64,000 nucleotides of DNA from Cladobotryum mycophilum (Eukaryota > Ascomycota > Sordariomycetes > Hypocreales > Hypocreaceae): the NCBI GenBank assembly GCA_036429605.1, contig CM071591.1:5456001-5520000 (forward strand), read 5' to 3'. The notes beneath the pieces are model-generated. The model was not told where the DNA came from and made no database searches. It saw only the letters and a list, made by a program, of their open reading frames with translations. The position numbers were made by a program, and so were the translations under genes. This document shows, one piece after another, positions 47,136 to 57,166 of the stretch. The stretch's first letter is position 1. Every line of letters begins with the position of its first letter.

Positions 47136-48506
47136 ATGAGAAAGTCACGTCTCACTATGGCGAGTACACTTCGACAACTTGGAATTTTTGGCCAACTATG
47201 CTGGGATACATATACCGTTGCACTCCTCGGATTTACCGTTTCGCAAGGCGTTACGCGCGAGGAAACTGTCGAAACTCTTGATCGCGCCGCACTGAAGCTC
47301 CTGGAAGCTTTCCCTTTCCTCGCCGGGCAGATTGTCAGGCGTGGGCGGACAAGCACTAACTCGGGCAAATATGAGATTATACCATATCCGCCGCACGAGG
47401 GAAAATCTCCAGTTCGCCACAAAGACTGCACCAAACTGTGTCCTTCCTATGATCGAATTATAAAGGCAGAAGCCCCGTTTGCACTCCTGGATGGAGACAT
47501 TTTGTGCCCAATGAAAGGCCTAGGCTATGCATATGATGAAAGCACTGAGCAACCTGTGCTCATTATCCAGGCAAACTACGTCAAAGGAGGCTTGTTGTTA
47601 TGCTTTGCAGGTATGCATAACGCTCTGGATATGAATAGCTTAGGCTATGTCATGCGGATGTTTGCAGCTGCCGGTCGTGGGGAGGGATTTGATCCAGCTT
47701 TTGTCGAAGCGGGCAACCAAGACGCTGACACCATCGTGCCATTGCTGCGGCCGGGCGAGAAAGGACTTGACCATCAAGAGCTTCGAAGACCTTCAACTTT
47801 ACTTTCCGGAGCAAATGATGGCACCGAGGCGCAGGGACCGTGGCAGTATTGGCGCTTCAAGGCTGACAAAGTGGTACGGCTCAAAGAGATGGCTTCTGGT
47901 GGTCCCTCATGGGTATCAACAAATGATGCGCTTACGGCGTTTCTTATGCAACGATTGACCGCAGTACGTGTTAGTGGTGGGCGCGTCGCAAGTGGTGAGC
48001 ATGTTTATTGCTTCCGGGCTGTTAATGGTCGACCTGCACTTCGACCCACAGTCCACGAGGGTTATCTTGGCCACCTCGTTGGCATTGCAGAGATTGGGTG
48101 GACAGCGAGTAACCTGGTGCAAGGCTCTCTTGCTGAAGCTGCAGTCAACGTTCGAGAAAGAACCCGTGCGGTTGATGACCACTATATCCGTAGTCTTGCT
48201 ACTCTGATCAACAAGACTGAGGACAAGACGACGATATTCTATGGCAGGAATATGCGACCTGGCAAAGATTTAATGATATCTTCGTGGGCTCAGCTACATT
48301 GGTTCTCCAGTTGCGATTTCGGCAGGGCCCTTGGCACGCCCGACTTTGTCAGAAGAGCGCGCATGACGGACTGCCCCTACTGCGGTTATGTTTTGCCAAA
48401 GACCAAGGATGGCCATGTAGATCTTGGAGTGTCATTGATTCACGAAGACTTTATTGGCCTTGCCAATGACCCTATCTGGAGGGAATTTGCTGAATTGATT
48501 GGCTGA
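47136..48506 (+). CDS. BAHD-type acyltransferase (trichothecene 3-O-acetyltransferase-like)
   Basis: A single-exon gene of 456 aa (449 if the Met at 47157 is used), the usual BAHD size. The catalytic HxxxD appears as GMHNALDMNS near residue 160. The DFGWG-like structural motif appears as CDFGRALGTPD near residue 400. ALKLLEAFPFLAGQIV in the N-terminal half and WVSTNDALTAFLMQRLTAVR in the middle are typical of fungal members. These enzymes transfer acyl groups from acyl-CoA to a hydroxyl or amine. It lies 1.1 kb downstream of the PKS-NRPS on the same strand and could acylate a hydroxyl left by the DH-less polyketide. That link is inference. Confidence 0.85.
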   Translation: MRKSRLTMASTLRQLGIFGQLCWDTYTVALLGFTVSQGVTREETVETLDRAALKLLEAFPFLAGQIVRRGRTSTNSGKYEIIPYPPHEGKSPVRHKDCTKLCPSYDRIIKAEAPFALLDGDILCPMKGLGYAYDESTEQPVLIIQANYVKGGLLLCFAGMHNALDMNSLGYVMRMFAAAGRGEGFDPAFVEAGNQDADTIVPLLRPGEKGLDHQELRRPSTLLSGANDGTEAQGPWQYWRFKADKVVRLKEMASGGPSWVSTNDALTAFLMQRLTAVRVSGGRVASGEHVYCFRAVNGRPALRPTVHEGYLGHLVGIAEIGWTASNLVQGSLAEAAVNVRERTRAVDDHYIRSLATLINKTEDKTTIFYGRNMRPGKDLMISSWAQLHWFSSCDFGRALGTPDFVRRARMTDCPYCGYVLPKTKDGHVDLGVSLIHEDFIGLANDPIWREFAELIG

Positions 48507-48554
48507 TGGTAACCGTCTTGAGAGCAAAGAGAAATGTTTATTGGCACATTCCGC

Positions 48555-49306
48555 TCAAGCTTTTGCACTTTCATGATGATAGCTTAGCAACAAAATGGAC
48601 ATGAAACTCCCTAGAACACTTCCCGCAATGCTTCCCAAAATGGCACCGATTGGCCCACCTGTAGATGTAATTATTTGTGCGCAGAGTTGACCAGTAAAGA
48701 TTGAACTGGCCCAGCAGAGAATATCTTGACCCAAGGACGCCCAGTTAGCATTTCTCGACACTAGACATAGCACTGCAAGACCAACCACAAGTACAGCTTT
48801 GGCGGTCAGACCCGCTCCTCTGGCAACCCTTGTGACAAAAGAACCCGCACGCCCGGCACTGTCGATTGTGTAAAGCGAGACCTAAAGAAATGTCAACTCT
48901 TTCATCGCAGGATAAGCTGCCCGACCCCTAAGAGCATGCATACCTCCCTCGCTTCCTCTTGTGTCAAGTCTTTGAAAGCCTTTTTATACTTGGACCGCGC
49001 ATTCTTGTCCAGGTAATAGTGGTAAGAGCTAATGCCAGGGTGTACGGATCGTACCAGAAGCAGTCCAATTGGTGAAGTTTTGGCCCTCATCCTCGTAAAT
49101 AGCTGATTGCGCATCTGGTGTGCTTTCATAGCACCGTGGGCGGGAGTGATAGTTTCTTCGTTGACACAGGCCAGTATATCACTCATGACTTTTGCAACAG
49201 CTGCGCAATACTCTCTTCGCACTTGATCATCTTGAATAACCCATTGACACCATGTAGTAGTTATGGCTCCAAGGGAGATAAGTTTAGGTAAGGGTTCTAC
49301 TCTCAT
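48555..49306 (-). CDS. Small membrane protein with glycine-zipper C-terminus, unknown function
   Basis: Two exons, 48944-49306 and 48555-48881 (intron 62 bases), giving 229 aa with the frame intact. The N-terminal 120 residues are soluble and helical, with many charged residues (YLDKNARSKYKKAFKDLTQE). The second half holds hydrophobic segments: LTAKAVLVVGLAVLCLVS, then WASLGQDILCWASSIFTGQL, then GGPIGAILGSIAGSVLGSFM, whose spaced Gly/Ser residues look like a glycine zipper used in helix packing or channel-like oligomers. No family is recognised. It lies between the acyltransferase and the isocyanide synthase, convergent with the first and co-directional with the second (195 bp apart), so it may belong to the cluster as a membrane or self-protection component. 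Confidence 0.7.
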
Positions 49307-49500
49307 GGTAACAATAGTTGCAGTGTCAAATTACTCGCATGTCCAATGGCCAAGTCATAATGAACAAGAAAGTCGGTCCAATAATTATCCGATTCTAGTC
49401 TGCGCTTATCTGGCCACATTTCGGTCGTCTCGCTCATCCAGTAAATCATCCCTCCGCGCCCAATAGACTTGCCACGTTATCATTTCACATCTTCCTATTC

Positions 49501-51708
49501 TCAGGTGGTATGGATGCGCCATAACTCACGACCTGAACGGTGCCCGAATGGTTTTAGGGTATGCAGCATGGCAAAATTATCCGAGACGAGCACGTCTCCC
49601 ACTTCCCAGGTAAAGTAAAGACAGACTCGCCGGTCAAATAACAATGAGTCAACGAGCTCAATCAAGTTCTGAGACCCATTGTCAATCTTGATATCTGCCC
49701 AGGTGTATGCAGTTTGCCACCGTGACCAAGGTTGATGCCAACGTACGCACGGCGTGCCTAGTGTTGGGTGTGGCACAATGAGCGGCAGGTTTCCCAGCGT
49801 GTGATTGTAGAATCCATGGCTACCCACCGTCCACCGTATCTTGGAGAGTTTTTGGAGGTTGTAGGAGTGAGGGAGGTGTCGAGTAAAGCGAGCCGAGGAT
49901 GCGAAAAGAGTGTGGCCATCGCCAGGTGCTGCGACTGACTGTGAGACGAAATATTGGAAGCGCGGCAGATCTGACACTCGTTTCTCCTGGCCGGATATCT
50001 CATCTATAACAGTTTTGAACTTGAAAATGCCGTCGTAATGCATGGGCATGGCCTCACTTGAGACGACATTGTCACTTGCGGGATCCATGTTCACCACATC
50101 CTTGACTACCTTGATGATCTGGTTGTTCCATGGCACCGGATCGCCAAGATCGTATGCCTTTGCCGTAAAGGCACGACGGCTCATCGTCTCTGTAAACCCT
50201 CTCATGACGATTGGTGAGCATTGCTCAGCAAGCAATCTGACTTTGTGCATGTCGACTGTGCACAATGCATACTCGGAATGAGGCTTTCGTGGCCTTACCA
50301 TGATGCCAGTTGGATAAAGGTACTCAAAGTGCAAATCCTTGCCGTTCCACTCAAAAAGCTTGGAGCGTTGACGAAAATATGTCGGTCGGTCGTTCTCGTA
50401 GATGAGCTCGTATGTCATGGCCGGGACGTCACGGGCGTGCATCATTGTAATGCTACCATCAATATTGCGTACCACTGCACCGTGCCATGGTGTCATGACT
50501 ACCTGGTTGTCTTGGGGGAGCAGAATGATTGAAGTTTTGTTTGCATCAGTAGACGGGTGAATAGACAAACGGATAGAATGAGGGTATGCCTTGCGAATGG
50601 ACTCTGCAAACGCCTTGGTACGGTCAGCTTCGGTCTATGGAGGTTGAACTTGAGTGCTTACTTTTCCTCGCCGCAGCATCTTCTTCGCAATCGCTGCATT
50701 CTCCTTTTCGTTCCTTGACCGTGATTGGCGCACGTCACGCTCAGTCTCAAGAAACTTTTTATAGCCACAGTATGTCTTGGTGGTGTCGGGATCATTGGAA
50801 ATTTCCTCTGCGACGTCGTAGCCTCCGGGAAGATTCTGCTCGAGCCCAATACGATACATGGCAACTTGGGAAAGATACTGGTCTTGTGTCATGGGGCCGT
50901 TTGAATCCTCTCCGAGCAGCTCGTGGATGCGGGCGAAGCGGATGTTGCGGCAGCCCGACTCTTGCGACAACGAACGAAGGGCCTGGCCGTACGCCCACAC
51001 TTCAGTATCAGATACACCCAAAAGATCTGAAAGAATTAGCGCTATTTAATTAAGACCAGACGACAAAAACATACCATTATATGAGATGCCGTCAGAGATG
51101 ATTACCAAGTGAACATTGTGATGTGTCACGTCTCTAATCGACTCGCAAAGACCATTGAGATGAAGCAGCGAAACCCGTTCTGCTTCATCGGGCAAGGGAC
51201 CCAGGACCTTTTTGGACTTGTTTGATGATTTGAATGGGAAAGCGGGCATGATTAGTTCAATTGACTCGCCACGGTGCAGGAAGTCCTCAATCAGCGACTG
51301 AGATTTGAGGATAGATTCAGGCATTTCCCAGTCATTTTGATACTCGATGCGGTATCGATTCAGCAATTTGATGGCCGCTTTTGCCCTGTCTACAATGGAT
51401 GCTTGTGGTGGGAGCGATATAACTGCTGGCATGGTCTCTGCAATGTCTTTTTGGATCAGCGACAACATCCGCCCACGGGCCAACGCCTTGGAACACTCAA
51501 ACTGGGGCATTTGGCTAATAGTCGAGGTCTGTCCCTCTGTTAATAGGTCTCCGGCCGATGCATTGCTCCCATCCGGAGAATTGGAAGCAAGCGAATCTGA
51601 GTGATGGGAGACGAATGGCATGATGCCATGAATGATGATCAACAAGGAGTTTAATTGAACCATTGTACCCTTTCCAAAAAATCCTTTATATATCTCCATC
51701 TCGGTCAA
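49501..51708 (-). CDS. Two-domain isocyanide synthase (DIT1/PvcA domain + TauD dioxygenase domain)
   Basis: Three exons, 51075-51708, 50662-51026 and 49501-50613 (both introns 48 bases), give 703 aa, or 674 if the Met at 51621 (MPFVSHHSD) is the start, which I think as likely. The N-terminal part matches isocyanide synthases of the DIT1/PvcA family: HLVIISDGISYNDLLGVSDT and RFARIHELLGED, with GYKKFLETERDV further on. The second splice gives KAFAESIRKAYPHSIRLSIHPS, the usual junction in fused fungal enzymes. The C-terminal part is an Fe(II)/2-oxoglutarate dioxygenase: the HxD pair is in PMHYDG, the distal His in FAMLHTLKPFG, and Arg in ELWRIHTT. Family members turn the amine of an amino acid, usually Tyr, Trp or Val, into an isonitrile using a pentulose phosphate, and the oxygenase domain then oxidises or decarboxylates it. 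Known fungal cases include the xanthocillin and fumivaline enzymes. Confidence 0.9.
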
Positions 51709-52694
51709 AAACTTGAACCTCCGGAATTCTAACTATTGTGTGGTAACATGCTGATACCATTAATTCCTTGCGATTCCGTTCTGCATCATGATTCCGTTGC
51801 ACATACCAAGCACCGTTCCGCTCAATGCAACTCTCCATCTTGGCGAAATGGAACCGGTCAACGTATGTCTGGCTGTTTATAGCTCTTGTGACGCGAGTAA
51901 TAGAGTGCCCGTACAGCGAACTAGATCAAATTGGGATAAAACATGCGCAGTTTGCCTTGTAGACGGAAAGATGGTGTTGCAGAGCATTGGTGCATCTGTT
52001 CTTGGAGATGATCCAGTGTTTTGGGTAAACAGACGCGACGTGGCGCGCTTCCAAAGTAGCATTTTCAGAAACTAGGACTTTCGCAAGGGCGTGAAGGTAG
52101 TCCATGGTAGGGCCAGTGCTCAGTATTTAAAAATCGAGTTTAAGAGACCTGGCTCATTGTCCAAGAGCCACCCTACTCGCCAGATGAAGCAGCGCGGTCA
52201 GCTCAAGGCGAGCTGGAATTTATGGTCAATCCAAACCCAGCTGTAGCTGTACGTTACTATGGTTCTTTTTCTACCATCGAACAAGCGAGCGCACTCTGCT
52301 GTGAGGTGTGATTACTGTTCCAAGGGGAACGTGGGTCGTCCGCAGCATTACCCAAAATGGCAATATTCCCATAAAGACCCAAAGTGATTCCAGTCTTATG
52401 GTAGCATTGTCATGTACCAAGGCCCGTGTGCACGAGATTCATGACAAAGCTCCATTACTAAATAATTTTTTTGTTGACATATAACAAGTCGTTTTGTCCA
52501 TTCGCTAAGAAACTTTAGGGACGGAATGACAATTATAGAGGCGGATGAGATCATTCAAGATCTTGCCGAGACTTTGCCTAGCCATGCATTCTATTCAATT
52601 TGTGTAAAGCAAACATCGTCTTATGAATGCAATATTAAAATACACCAAGAGTTCAAGAGACCTACTCGAACACTGTATCGCCATGACCTTGAGT
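51709..52694. other. Upstream region of the isocyanide synthase, about 1 kb
   Basis: No gene is visible. I looked for Mac1-type copper-response words (TTTGCTCA/G) because some fungal isocyanide genes respond to copper, and found none here. Confidence 0.45.
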
Positions 52695-53203
52695 CTAATC
52701 CTGAGAAAGACTAGCCATGTTGAGCGCGACAACACATCTAATGGTACCAACCTCAGAGGGGCCAGGTAGGGACCTGTGAGACTTTGAAGTAGCGAGTTTG
52801 AGTTCCTCAAATTTCTCCTTGCTTTGATTAATATTAGTTTATGGAATGGACGGAAAGCTGGAGGCACATACATAAAGAGCTGGCAACTTGCTAGAGTAAA
52901 AAGTTTGATAGAGCGAACTTTGTCGCGGCTATTGGGCCGATTAATAATGAACAAGGCCATGGAACAATAACTTTACAATTTTGCATCAAGATTTACACAG
53001 TCTACAGCGAAGTCTTGAAAGACAACCATGTTGCCTCCCTTGAAGTCTGCATCATTAAAGAGTTGTACCTGCCATTAACAAGTCAGTGAGGGAATTGCAT
53101 GATTGAGGAGGCTTGGACGAATGCAATGACTTACCAGACGCCTACTGGATTGACCAAGAGTCACAGAGGCAAAAGCCAAGTAAAGTATACCAGAACAATG
53201 CAT
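52695..53203 (-). CDS. Small secreted beta/gamma-crystallin-like protein
   Basis: Four tiny exons, 53135-53203, 52977-53068, 52872-52928 and 52695-52821, with introns of 66, 48 and 50 bases, all GT..AG, giving 114 aa and a length divisible by three. The leader MHCSGILYLAFASVTLGQSS looks like a signal peptide. The body reads VQLFNDADFKGGNMVVFQD and then DCVNLDAKFRDKVRSIKLF. After that come TLASCQLFIKEKFEEL and GTIRCVV. The F-x4-F-x-G word (FNDADFKG) with the following strand and DKVRSIK is the Greek-key signature of beta/gamma crystallins, and the second half could be a degenerate second key. Related microbial proteins bind calcium or act as antimicrobial or structural secreted proteins. The role here is unknown. 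The final exon end is the least certain part. Confidence 0.55.
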
Positions 53204-54301
53204 GGTGAAGGAAAAAGAACTTGACACGGGTCCTGCTATTTAAAGAGACCGTGATGTGACTATTCTCTAGTTTCAGCAGGGAGTTGACTGTGTATATATA
53301 TACGCGCCACTACGATGAGGATGTACTTGGCCAAGAGCAGACCATTAGGTTGATTAAGCGGTAACTGTGTCTCAGAATAAGTTGCCTCTACAGGACAAAG
53401 GTTAGCCTGGAAAGGATGGGGATTTAATCTTTGTACATAACGCAGTCTTAACTTTGTTGAGACATTTGGCGCAGTTTGGGATACACACTTTAGAATCTTA
53501 GGCTGTGAATGGCTCGAGCCCCTCGTCCTATCAAGGAGAGTCGAATTGTCTGCATGTGCTGATGTTGCATACAGTATGATTCACCGAACTTGCGCTGCAT
53601 TGCCTTGTTTGATTTCCCCGCTTCCTCGCTATGTTATAATGCAACTTTGACCAAGTACCATCCCGATATCCGATGTATAAGACATGGGGAATTGGGCACT
53701 TAAACCAACCATTAACATGGTATCTAAGATGAATAGCAGGAGTGTACTCTAATCCGGGTCGTATTTTGAGCAACGTGTGTGGAATTAGAGGCAATAAAAT
53801 GGTAGTTCAAGGCTTCTCAATATTTCTCGATCATGGACTAATCTCATGAGTGTATATAGTGTACATACTATAGTCAGAGTGTAGGTTATGATATAGGAAG
53901 AACATGGTCTCGGTGAAACTTGAAAAATTTGAAGCTGGTGACTCGAACACCTTTGTGAAGCCTAAAGGTTACAGTACGGTAACATTCAGAGTTTCTGCCG
54001 ATAGCCATAGCTTGAACTTTATCACGATCATAAGAACATTCGCCGTTTCTCAGAGTGGTCATGTTAAAACATGGTAAAGGAACTGTCTCTTCTCCACGAG
54101 CTTAGCCAAAACAGTAGCTATTCTTAATCCTGACTTTGTGCATTCAGGTAATACAAAAGCTTTACCAGAGTACCACGATAAACCTTCATTTTGCTCCCAG
54201 CTCCTCAACGTCCCCTATTGTGTCTCCCTGACTTCATTTTCAGACTCTCTTCGCAACATTGCTTCTTATCCATGGCGACTGAACACAGCCTTTTTGGTCG
54301 T
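53204..54301. other. Intergenic, 1.1 kb
   Basis: I see no gene. It holds the promoter of the crystallin-like gene and the 3' side of the amidohydrolase, of mixed composition. Confidence 0.45.
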
Positions 54302-55398
54302 TTAAATATAGTTGCGTCCTTGCGAGTGTTTATTCAATAATGCGACGGCATTTGCGTGTAGGACAGGTGGTGCAATCAACGAGCCCCTTGGATTTGTTTC
54401 AACAAAGTTCGTGTAGGAGGAAAGTTGAACAGCTATTCCGGCTTGTGGTATATAGGGAAAATCGGAACCGAATAGAACGTGACTGGGTGTGGAGAAATCC
54501 AAAAGCCCATTAAGCTGAGCAGCACTCGTACTGCCTGCAATGTCGTAGTAAAATCTCTGGAGGTTATTGGTGGCTTGTTTAAGATTAACATTAACTCTTT
54601 GTGCGACTTCCGGAATACCAAGACTCTCGATTGCGCGAGTGCCGACATATGGTATAGTGCCCCCGGCATGCGACAGGATAATGTCAATGTCGGGATGACT
54701 TTGGATTGTTCCATTCATAACCAGGTCGATAGCAGCGCGCGTCGTCGCAAGTGGGTAGTCGACAATAGGCTGCGGGAGTGCTGTGGCGATGAACATTGGA
54801 GTAATATCAAGAATGGATGGGTGCATAAAGATCAGAGCCTTGTAGGACTGTAACTTGGCCCAAATGGGAGAGAATTCCAAGTCACTCAACAGTTTGTTCC
54901 CGTAACTTGTGTAGACTGTGACACCGGCACACAATTTCTGCTGACTATAAAGGAAGTCAATCTCTTCTAGGGTGCCATCGATGTCTTGAAAATCGGGCAG
55001 GACGCCAAAGAAGCCAATGCGGCTCTGGTATCTACCATCTATGGAGTAGTTGCCAAGTTGTTGGTTAAGGGAACGGGCAAGTTTTCTAGCAGGCTGTTCT
55101 GTCCCCGCAATAGGAACTCCAGGGGAGGAAACTGATAGGATGCCTGTATAATGTCAGCCTTCTCTCCTATAACAGTGACAAGAGTCCTACCCAGTGATGA
55201 TCCGGCTGCATTCATGGACGATATGGCATCATTAATTGTCCAATTTGGAGTCGTAAAGCCCGATGGGTCACCGCCAGCGGTATTCAAAGCATCGATATAC
55301 TGATATGGAAGAGCATGAAAATGCGTATCGATTCTTCCACCAACCCCTAACCGAGCGAGGAAAAGGATTGTGCACAAGAAAGAGGTAACGGGACACAT
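54302..55398 (-). CDS. Amidohydrolase-2 family protein (ACMSD/decarboxylase-like) with leader peptide
   Basis: Two exons, 55191-55398 and 54302-55143 (intron 47 bases), giving 349 aa. The metal-binding HxH is in RIDTHFHALP, the beta-strand His in IILSHAGGTIPYVG, and the conserved Asp in VLFGSDFPYIPQAG, all typical of the zinc-dependent amidohydrolase-2 family. That family includes aminocarboxymuconate-semialdehyde, resorcylate and 6-methylsalicylate decarboxylases. Splicing joins SSLG to ILSVSSPG in frame. I start at MCPVTSFLCTILFLARLGVGG, which looks like a signal peptide directly before the HxH strand. An in-frame Met at 55452 would add 18 residues. An exported or ER-targeted member is unusual, though fungal secondary-metabolism homologues with leaders exist. 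Near a laccase, a role in aromatic acid decarboxylation is possible. Confidence 0.82.
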
Positions 55399-55452
55399 TA
55401 TGGATTGTATAATGTTATACAGCATTGGAAGGTTAAGCAAAGTGTGAGGCAC

Positions 55453-55927
55453 GGAGTAAGTGGTGCTTTATGAATAGAGTAATCATCTTGACTATGATGC
55501 TGGATTTCGGGTTGATTCCGATCCAATGTACTCAAACCCATGCATAGCAGGTGTAATTATAATATACAACTAAGATGGCGACTGTTTGTTGCTCAACGAC
55601 ATGCCTAATTAGGCTTACCCTAATAGCTTTTCTAAGTATAGGGGAGGCAGGAGATCCGGGACAACTTGTGTCTCCGTTTAACAGATGTACACGTGCGACT
55701 CCCTGTCGAGGATGATGGACAGGTAATTTTGCATTTTTCGGAGAAAAAGTATAAACCAATAAAACTACTTGAGAAGTTCCACTCTGCATATACACCAAGG
55801 AAGAAAAGACCTTGCATGCTAGGATTGCCTAGTAAGAGCTGCAGTTGGCAGGACATCTAAGCAATCTCCACTAAGGTTGTCAAAATCGTAGAAGCAAATG
55901 ATGCCTAGACCAGTGCAATACTAATAT
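55453..55927. other. Intergenic, 0.5 kb
   Basis: Promoter of the amidohydrolase and 3' side of the secreted protein. No gene seen. Confidence 0.45.
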
Positions 55928-56571
55928 CTAGATAACAATATTAGGTGGCACAGATCTCAATGCTACCGGCGTGTAACCCTCCCGATATGTACCATTCTCG
56001 TTCCAATTCATCTTCCACTGGTTATGTTGGATATTTACAGCCCAAAATTTAGACAGGGCATTACCGGAGTCATCAAAGAACCTGAATATGATCAGACAAG
56101 ACATCACTGTATTTGCTGATTCAGGAAAACATACATGACATCGTGTCCATAAAATCCAAATCCCCGAGTTGTGGCTTCAGCTGGGGAGCTACCGCTCGTT
56201 GCAAAGCCAACCTGTTGGAAGGCATTGTTGGAATTCACAATGTAGAGCTCGTAGGTGCTCAGAAGTGTGCCGGGACTGTTGGTGATATTTGGAGATGCCA
56301 CGAGCCCCTGGTTAGCTATAGAGACTAGTTACTTGGTTAGAGAGGCCAGCACTACCGATGAAATAGAAGATGCAAACTTACAAGTTACATTGAACGAGCC
56401 ACTAGACAAATTTGGTGACCCAATATAGGCAAGATTATTTGAGAAGAAGATGGGAAGCCCAGTAATATTGTGCCCGTAAGCGTATAGGGTGAAACGCCCT
56501 GGTGGTGGTGCTGCACCAGACATGCCAATAAAGGCGACGGGAATTGTTGCAAAGCACAGAGTAGCTCTCAT
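55928..56571 (-). CDS. Secreted protein of unknown function
   Basis: Three exons, 56382-56571, 56135-56315 and 55928-56081 (introns 66 and 53 bases), giving 174 aa with the frame intact. A signal peptide (MRATLCFATIPVAFIGMSGA) is followed by a beta-rich body: FTLYAYGHNITGLPIFFSNN, IGSPNLSSGSFNVTSNQG, STYELYIVNSNNAFQQVGFA, RGFGFYGHDVMFFDD, KFWAVNIQHNQWKMNW and TPVALRSVPPNIVI. It has several N-glycosylation sequons and essentially no cysteines outside the leader. The alternating strands and G-rich turns look like a lectin or beta-sandwich fold, of a type seen in other fungal secreted proteins of similar length, but I recognise no named family. Confidence 0.72.
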
Positions 56572-57166
56572 GACTAAGGTTGTTAGCTAGTCAAATTACA
56601 AAAGAGTGGGAGTTCGTGAAGCCGGGAAGAGAGTATGTGAATTATAGAGACAGGAGTAAATGGGAAATAAGTAGAAGAAGTCAGTAATTAAATGTAGACT
56701 GCCGTTGCGCGCAAATTAAAACTCCGTATCATGCACCTTCAAAGACGCTAACCTATTACACGGTGACATAACAGGGGCTTGACATGGCCATTATACCATG
56801 AGAACGGAGAATTCCGCTGCATGAGTCGAGTCTCGCTCCTTTTGCTTATGCGTTATAAGACATTAGCATTGTTATCCTATCTTTACCGAATAGGGCTAGT
56901 AGTATGATACCAGAACAAGATTCTCACCGTCAGCCAATATAAAAGGAAGTGCCTTGCGTAGTACAGTTAGTAAGCGGCGAATTTCAGTCGGTTGCCGCAC
57001 CGATGGCCAGCTCAACTCTCAAGGAGGACCTTGTATCTATAGAGTTAAATAGCCATTCTTTGCTCGTTATCTTGTGGGCATACCGAGCCTCTAACTTACT
57101 CAATCTCAAAGTGTTAAGATTTAGTGATATTGCACTCCTTGACTGGGTTAACATTCTAATCTTATC
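56572..57166. other. Divergent promoter region of secreted protein and laccase
   Basis: 595 bases shared by the two divergent genes. A TATAAAAG with an adjacent CCAAT (56934-56945) faces the laccase. Frames here are not protein-like. Confidence 0.5.
56934..56945 (+). promoter_or_regulatory. CCAAT plus TATA box before the laccase
   Basis: CCAATATAAAAG overlaps a CCAAT word and a canonical TATAAAAG, 222 bases upstream of the laccase ATG. The long leader this implies is common for fungal secreted-enzyme genes. Confidence 0.4.
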
